Source: an uncultured Pseudomonadales bacterium
Lineage (GTDB): Bacteria > Pseudomonadota > Gammaproteobacteria > Pseudomonadales > Pseudohongiellaceae
Length of the DNA stretch: 64,000 nt
Direction of reading: 5' to 3'
NCBI GenBank assembly: GCA_905478195.1
Contig: CAJQHM010000019.1
Location: forward strand, 1-64,000
Shown: positions 59,185 through 64,000 of the stretch, in pieces
How positions within the stretch are numbered: position 1 is the first letter of the stretch
Layout of the letters: every line of letters starts with the position of its first letter
Notes under the pieces: model-generated
What the model was told of the DNA's origin: nothing
The model's input: the letters and a program-made list of their open reading frames with translations, nothing else
Databases searched by the model: none
Made by a program: the position numbers and the translations under genes

Positions 59185-59751
59185 TTAGTTTTGCAGCTCT
59201 TTGTAGCGAAAACAATTAGCAGTGTGGTCATTGACTAAGCCTGCTGCCTGCATGAAGGCGTAGCAGATAGTGCTGCCAATAAATTTAAACCCCCGCTTCT
59301 TCAGATCTTTCGACATCGCGTCGCTGATATCGGTAGTAGCGGGCACGTTCTTCGCCGTCTTGCGCTTACCGTCTAGCACACTGCCGCCGGTAAAAGACCA
59401 GATGTAACTATCGAAGCTACCAAATTCCTTCTGCACCTGCTTAAAGGCAAGCGCATTGCTGCGAATAGAATACAGCTTTAGGCGATTACGAATAAGCCCC
59501 GTATCAAGCAGGTGCTTCTCGATAGTTTTATCGGTCAGTCTCGCGACCTTGTCTATCTCGAAATTCTTGAAGCATTTGCGATAGTGATCGCGCTTCTTCA
59601 GGACTGTGATCCAGCTCAGGCCAGCCTGCTGCCCCTCCAGGCAGAGAAACTCAAAGAGCATCCGCTCGTCATGGACAGGGATTCCCCACTCCTCGTCGTG
59701 GTAGGCGATATAGACTGGGTCTTTTCCAGACCACCAGCAACGATCGCTCAT
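59185..59751 (-). CDS. tag: DNA-3-methyladenine glycosylase I
   Basis: MSDRCWWSGKDPVYIAYHDEEWGIPVHDERMLFEFLCLEGQQAGLSW; start at 59751 preferred over 59805. Confidence 0.95.
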   Translation of the reverse strand: MSDRCWWSGKDPVYIAYHDEEWGIPVHDERMLFEFLCLEGQQAGLSWITVLKKRDHYRKCFKNFEIDKVARLTDKTIEKHLLDTGLIRNRLKLYSIRSNALAFKQVQKEFGSFDSYIWSFTGGSVLDGKRKTAKNVPATTDISDAMSKDLKKRGFKFIGSTICYAFMQAAGLVNDHTANCFRYKELQN

Positions 59752-60017
59752 GGGTAATGCCCCTTTGAAATAAAATACTGTATATAAATACAGCAGTCTC
59801 TGCAAGCAGATTTGACTACTGAAGACGAAAAATAACCCTGATCACCGACTTAGTCGAGCATAGCGCATAATTTATTTTCCGCGCTAAGAGAGAATCACCT
59901 TTAACTTCATCAGCTCGGCGTTCTGAGAGAAACAGGTAGATTTACAAACTTAGAGTCAGCGGTGACTGGCAGGCCTAGTCTCGCCTTTTCTAAGGGATTG
60001 AATGGCAGACCTTTTGT

Positions 60018-61379
60018 TTGAGCAGGCCAAGCTCTATACTGCGCGCACACTTTAGGAGCGTCAGTATTTCTTCTCTCTCTTCAGAATCAGTTGCAGCAAA
60101 ACCCAGCGCCTTTGCGGTGTTCTCTATAGCGCAGTTCCGTTGGTTATTTCTCGGGAATGCGGCTTTCTTCTTTGCCATGCAAGGGCAGATGCTAACCCGC
60201 ACGATTATCGCCTGGGATCTGACTGGCGAGGCGACTTCCCTAGCCTATATCAACCTGGTGGTGGCGATTCCGATGATTTTCGCCTCTCTGTTAGGCGGCG
60301 CAATCACCGATAGGGTGGAGCGCAGGCAACTAGTCATAATCGGACAATGCCTGATTATGGCGAATGAAATCTTCATTCTGGCGCTGCTGTTAACCGATCG
60401 TCTCGAATTCTGGCATATGTTGTGTACCGCGTTCGTGGCGGGCTGCGCCTTTCCTTTCATTATGCCTGCGCGAATGGCGATTACAGCGACGGTGGTGGGA
60501 CCAGAGAAGCTACAGAGCGGAATGGCCTTCTCTAGCGGAGTGATGAATCTAAGCCGCGTCATAGGCCCGGCAATTATGGGCCTAGTTGTGGCGCAATATT
60601 CAGCCACCGCCGCGTATATGCTTTCTGTCGTCCTCTATAGCACGGCGATTCTCTGTATGTTTGGCGTGCAGCGAAGCCACTCTAATACCAGCGGCAAGCC
60701 GAAGGAGAAATTATTAGCAGATATCGGTCAGGGCTTTAGCTATGTGCGTAGCAACCGGCCGGTATTGCTATGTCTGGTATTCGGGCTGGTGCCCATGCTG
60801 CTGGCTATGCCCTTTCAGAGCATTCTCGTCATGCTCGCCGAGCAACAGTGGGGCGTAGGCGAAAGTGGTGTAGGTACGCTGATGGCTATAGGCGGCATTG
60901 GCGGTGTGTTGGGTTCTATCTGGATTCTGCGCCGTGGCGACAACGCTTCACGGCTTAAGCTGATGCTAGGCAGCACCGCAGCCTTCGGTGTCTTGCTGGC
61001 AATATTTGTAGAAATTGACAGCTTCTATCTAGCGCTATTTCCGCTCTTGCTGGCGAATATGTGTGTGAGTGCGAGCCAGACAATCAACAATGCCTCGATA
61101 CAGATTTTAGTAGATGACAGTGTAAGAGGGCGCATGAGCAGCTTCATGATGCTGTCTTTCGCGCTCACGCCTGTTGGTGTATTCCCCTTGGCGATAGCTG
61201 CAGATAATATTGGTGCGGCGAATGCACTATTTGGCGCCTGCATGATCTTACTGGCAACGGTAGTAGCCTTCTATCTGTTTAGCCCGACGCTGCGCAATTT
61301 AGATGGCAATATAAAGATTGCTAGGGCGAAGGCTATAGCAAAGAAGGAAGCGGCAGCAAAGGCGGCACAAGCTAACTAG
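60018..61379 (+). CDS. MFS transporter
   Basis: 12-TM pattern; GGAITDRVERRQLVIIGQ loop motif; start codon (TTG) uncertain. Confidence 0.87.
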   Translation: MSRPSSILRAHFRSVSISSLSSESVAAKPSAFAVFSIAQFRWLFLGNAAFFFAMQGQMLTRTIIAWDLTGEATSLAYINLVVAIPMIFASLLGGAITDRVERRQLVIIGQCLIMANEIFILALLLTDRLEFWHMLCTAFVAGCAFPFIMPARMAITATVVGPEKLQSGMAFSSGVMNLSRVIGPAIMGLVVAQYSATAAYMLSVVLYSTAILCMFGVQRSHSNTSGKPKEKLLADIGQGFSYVRSNRPVLLCLVFGLVPMLLAMPFQSILVMLAEQQWGVGESGVGTLMAIGGIGGVLGSIWILRRGDNASRLKLMLGSTAAFGVLLAIFVEIDSFYLALFPLLLANMCVSASQTINNASIQILVDDSVRGRMSSFMMLSFALTPVGVFPLAIAADNIGAANALFGACMILLATVVAFYLFSPTLRNLDGNIKIARAKAIAKKEAAAKAAQAN

Positions 61380-61380
61380 G

Positions 61381-61428
61381 CTAAGAAAGTACCAGTCTAA
61401 GAAAGTGCCAGACTAAAAAAGTACCAGC
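61381..61428. repeat. Three imperfect 16-bp tandem repeats
   Basis: ctaagaaagtaccagt / ctaagaaagtgccaga / ctaaaaaagtaccagc. Confidence 0.9.
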
Positions 61429-61440
61429 ATAAGCCTAGCC

Positions 61441-61911
61441 CTAGGCAGGCTTATCCTCATCGAGTATTTCGGTGATACCGGTACCGATGCTGCGCGTGGA
61501 TATGCTCACCTCAATAAGAAATAAGATAAGGCCCATTATCAGCAGCAACATGGCGCCTAAAAAAAACACCACGATCGCAGCCGATATGTTGATTGCGGCG
61601 AGCTCGCTGAAAAACAAAGAAACAATAACCAGACAAACCAGCAGCGCCCCGGCGACAAACATACGAATAGACCAGTTCGCCAGGCGTATTCGACTCCACA
61701 GCGCGCCGATTTCTGCCTGCAGTACATCAACGTGCTCGGGATGCGGTTCCTTGCCAAGTCGTGTCTCCACAACACGCACTCTATCGACGGCGCGGCCCAG
61801 TCTCACCGAGAGTACATTGAGTTAGCCGGCGATACCCGCCAACAGAAACACGGGAGCCACAGCCAACTGAATGACCTGTGCAACGGTTTCTATTTCGGTG
61901 AGTTCTTCCAT
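61441..61911 (-). pseudogene. DUF2721 family membrane protein interrupted by in-frame TAA at codon 30
   Basis: ATG at 61911: MEELTEIETVAQVIQLAVAPVFLLAGIAG-*-LNVLSVRLGRAVDRVRVVETRL...; same frame before and after the stop (plus-strand TTA at 61822-61824). Confidence 0.75.
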
Positions 61912-61939
61912 TATTCGCTTCGTGTGTTGCTGTTAGCAA

Positions 61940-62722
61940 CTAAGCTCGGGCGGCTTTCGCGTCCAGGTCTTTCCAGTGCCTGGCACCGTTACCGGGAGTG
62001 CGCGTAAAACTAATCCAAAGCTCGGCGGCAGCCATATTGCTCACCCCAGCCATCCAGAACGTGGTGCCAAACAACACTGCGATCTCTATGCCGGTAGTAG
62101 CCATCAGCGCAGTCAGCATCAAGCGTTCGGTAGCTATCGCCAACATCAGCGCGAAGGCGCGAATCATCCACTCGCGATGTTGGCCAAAATTACGCTGCTT
62201 GATGCGCACCAGAGCCATTACCAGAGAGAGCAAGATAAAGAGCGAGAAGAAGGCCGTGGCCATGGACTCATTAAAGCCCTGGTCGCCCACACCCATAAAA
62301 GGATCGAACACACCAATGGCGATGCCCGAAAAGGCACCGATGATGCCGCAGAGCACAAAGATGCGCCCACTGATGCGATGCGCCTTGATGTATTTCTTGC
62401 GCACGCCACGCATGAACTGCAGTGGCCCAAGTACCATCACGAAGAAGCCAGGCCCCAGATGCAGTATCGTCGCCATGGCATTGGTGTAGTAGCGAATATC
62501 GAAGGCATTAAACACCTCCTCAGGGTTCGCAATGGGCTCAGAGAGAGCCCCTATCATGAAACCCGTGCGACCGAAGATAGCCGACAGGCCGGTAAACACC
62601 AGCAAGGCAACCAATCCCCAGCCAACAACCTCCATACCCCGACGCAGAGCCGGCATAGGCGCCGCCGAGAAGTCCATACCACCCTCAGAAGGAGTAGTTT
62701 CACCTGCAGTTAGATCTGACAT
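61940..62722 (-). CDS. DUF2306 family membrane protein
   Basis: Multi-TM; LHLGPGFFVMVLGPLQFMRGVRKKYIKAHRISGRIFVLCGI and QHREWMIRAFALMLAIATERL. Confidence 0.8.
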   Translation of the reverse strand: MSDLTAGETTPSEGGMDFSAAPMPALRRGMEVVGWGLVALLVFTGLSAIFGRTGFMIGALSEPIANPEEVFNAFDIRYYTNAMATILHLGPGFFVMVLGPLQFMRGVRKKYIKAHRISGRIFVLCGIIGAFSGIAIGVFDPFMGVGDQGFNESMATAFFSLFILLSLVMALVRIKQRNFGQHREWMIRAFALMLAIATERLMLTALMATTGIEIAVLFGTTFWMAGVSNMAAAELWISFTRTPGNGARHWKDLDAKAARA

Positions 62723-62876
62723 GCAATCCCCCCGATTACCTCAATAATAGTCTAGATAGAGAGAGCATATAAGGGGAGGGGGGTAAATGCCAGCGATGGA
62801 GAAGGGGTAAAGCGCCGCTTGTTGATGGATAGCGCAGTGACCCGCTCAATGTAACCGTATATAATCGGTATTCCAC

Positions 62877-62953
62877 GCGCCCATAGCTCAGCTGGATAGA
62901 GTAACTGGCTTCGAACCAGTTGGTCGGGAGTTCGAATCTCTCTGGGCGTGCCA
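62877..62953 (+). tRNA. tRNA-Arg, anticodon TCG
   Basis: Cloverleaf by eye: GCGCCCA acceptor / TGGGCGT, anticodon stem ACTGG-CTTCGAA-CCAGT, TTCGAAT T-loop, encoded CCA. Confidence 0.93.
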
Positions 62954-62991
62954 AATACAAAAAGGGAGCCAGTGGCTCCCTTTTTGTATTT
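62953..62991 (+). terminator. Rho-independent terminator of tRNA-Arg
   Basis: Perfect 18-bp inverted repeat AAATACAAAAAGGGAGCC-AGT-GGCTCCCTTTTTGTATTT. Confidence 0.88.
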
Positions 62992-63029
62992 GCTATGTCT
63001 AGATCGGTGCAGAACTCCCCAGTTCGAAA

Positions 63030-63092
63030 GCTGCGAAGCAGCGCAGACAGCCGAAGGCTGCCCGAAGGGTGAAGGATTTATCTAAGATAAAT
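63030..63092. repeat. Run of short perfect hairpins, three with GAA triloops
   Basis: gctgc-gaa-gcagc, cagcc-gaa-ggctg, ccc-gaa-ggg, then atttatct-a-agataaat. Confidence 0.8.
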
Positions 63093-63187
63093 ACTGAATC
63101 AATCTCTCGTGACCGCTCAAAATACTATGACTCCTCTGATCCGCTAAGTTGATAAGTTGTCAGTGTCCCCTAGGCCCTAGCCCTAAA

Positions 63188-63219
63188 ACAAAAAAAGGGA
63201 GCCGCAGGCTCCCTTTTTC
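63188..63219 (-). terminator. Rho-independent terminator downstream of the cold-shock gene
   Basis: AAAAAGGGAGCC-GCA-GGCTCCCTTTTT. Confidence 0.85.
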
Positions 63220-63246
63220 ATCTACAACGTCTAGCTCAAAAAAGAT

Positions 63247-63453
63247 CTAAACCGCCACAACCTTATTAGCACAAGGTCCTTTCTGACCCTGTCCAACTTC
63301 AAATTCTACTTTCTGGCCATCATTGAGGCTTGCATATCCACCACCACTTTGAATTTCAGAATGGTGAACGAACAAATCCTTGCTGCCATCTTCTGGAGTA
63401 ATGAAACCGAAGCCCTTGTCTGCATTAAACCATTTTACTGTACCTGAACTCAT
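63247..63453 (-). CDS. Cold-shock protein (CspA family)
   Basis: [32 protein letters not shown]. Confidence 0.97.
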   Translation of the reverse strand: MSSGTVKWFNADKGFGFITPEDGSKDLFVHHSEIQSGGGYASLNDGQKVEFEVGQGQKGPCANKVVAV

Positions 63454-63501
63454 ACCTTATCTTCCTTTGTGTTTTACATTTAACTGATTTTGACTACTAT
63501 T

Positions 63502-63720
63502 CTATGAATCGACGCTTACAACTGTTTTGTCTTCGCTGCCGACTCGGTCCTGGGCATCTTGTGGCTGGCTTTCGTTTGCTCCGGCCTTCTGCAAGCGCTT
63601 TTCTTCCTTCTTCTTTTTTTTCGCTATCTCTCTCTGGCGCTTTTCGAAATTATAATTCGGCTTAACCACGCGTGCTCTCCTGTACATGATTCTGGGCTTT
63701 GAGCCTTGAGAATACGGCAT
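63502..63720 (-). CDS. Small basic Lys-rich conserved-type protein
   Basis: VVKPNYNFEKRQREIAKKKKKEEKR; the real start may be the downstream ATG (MYRRARVVKPN). Confidence 0.6.
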   Translation of the reverse strand: MPYSQGSKPRIMYRRARVVKPNYNFEKRQREIAKKKKKEEKRLQKAGANESQPQDAQDRVGSEDKTVVSVDS

Positions 63721-63749
63721 TCTTCAATGAATTGCGCAGCTCATTACTA

Positions 63750-63794
63750 AAAAGGGGTAGTAAGGATTGAATTTTAATCCCTGCTACCCCTTTT
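63750..63794. terminator. Bidirectional-looking terminator hairpin
   Basis: AAAAGGGGTAGTAAGGATT...AATCCCTGCTACCCCTTTT. Confidence 0.75.
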
Positions 63795-63825
63795 ATTGCG
63801 GCATATTCCCTGAATCTATTGCTTC

Positions 63826-64000
63826 CTAGAGTGTTTCCAGAATAGAGACCAGCTCGCCAACAGTCGCGGGCAGCCTCGGTTCCAGTAGTTCCTCCTTGGC
63901 CGCCGTGTAGCGATTTTGGATATTTGTCAGGGTGTCTGCATTGTTCAGGCCGCGGTATGTGTCGATATAGAATTGAATCTCCAGCCGGAATTCTACGCGC
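63826..64000 (-). CDS. C-terminal part of an uncharacterised protein (truncated by window end)
   Basis: Open minus-strand frame: RVEFRLEIQFYIDTYRGLNNADTLTNIQNRYTAAKEELLEPRLPATVGELVSILETL*. Confidence 0.6.
   Translation of the reverse strand, partial: RVEFRLEIQFYIDTYRGLNNADTLTNIQNRYTAAKEELLEPRLPATVGELVSILETL

Noticed and set aside
25982-61911. Alternative genetic code (stop reassignment) to explain in-frame stops
   Set aside because: Three different stop codons are involved, and TAA, TAG and TGA all end long intact genes in the window
61976-62713. 245-aa plus-strand ORF (MPGTVTGSARKTNPKLGG...)
   Set aside because: His/Arg/Gln-rich antisense frame of the DUF2306-like gene; the minus-strand translation is clearly membrane protein
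62877-63500. Integrated mobile element at tRNA-Arg
   Set aside because: No integrase, no visible attachment-site duplication of the tRNA 3' end within the window
1-64000. CRISPR array or classical defence island
   Set aside because: No regularly spaced repeats and no recognisable cas, restriction-modification or other defence gene; the caspase-like protein is predicted secreted and lacks the partners expected of a defence module

Overview
The window is a gene-dense chromosomal segment, most consistent with a free-living (probably marine) gammaproteobacterium; that taxonomy is an inference from gene content. I see no rRNA, CRISPR array, prophage or transposase. Recognisable content, left to right: kynureninase with a secreted alpha/beta hydrolase; a Tat-exported molybdenum hydroxylase operon; an M14 peptidase; a multidomain caspase-like protein; divergent uvrA/ssb; moeA; a SulP transporter; a TAXI-TRAP transporter; a tightly overlapping ABC/PDZ/FG-GAP operon; an M16 protease; a TolC-HlyD-MacB-type efflux operon; an amidase; fpr; a DAACS symporter; an MMPL/LolA-like/beta-barrel cluster; an sdpRI-like pair; several oxidoreductases; tag; tRNA-Arg(TCG); and a cold-shock protein. 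The best candidate for an undescribed system is the operon at about 26.0-32.5 kb: bacitracin-type ABC ATPase, ABC-2 permease, double-PDZ lipoprotein, two secreted FG-GAP propeller proteins and small trailing ORFs, all overlapping or nearly overlapping. Reading frames by hand also showed three places where a coding frame is broken by one in-frame stop codon, each a different stop: a UPF0016/Gdt1 gene, a DUF2721 gene, and a small signal-peptide ORF at the end of the candidate operon. The ORF track hides these by starting late or omitting the gene. A run of GAA-triloop mini-hairpins lies downstream of the tRNA-Arg. All family names come from reading the translated sequences; no database search was run.
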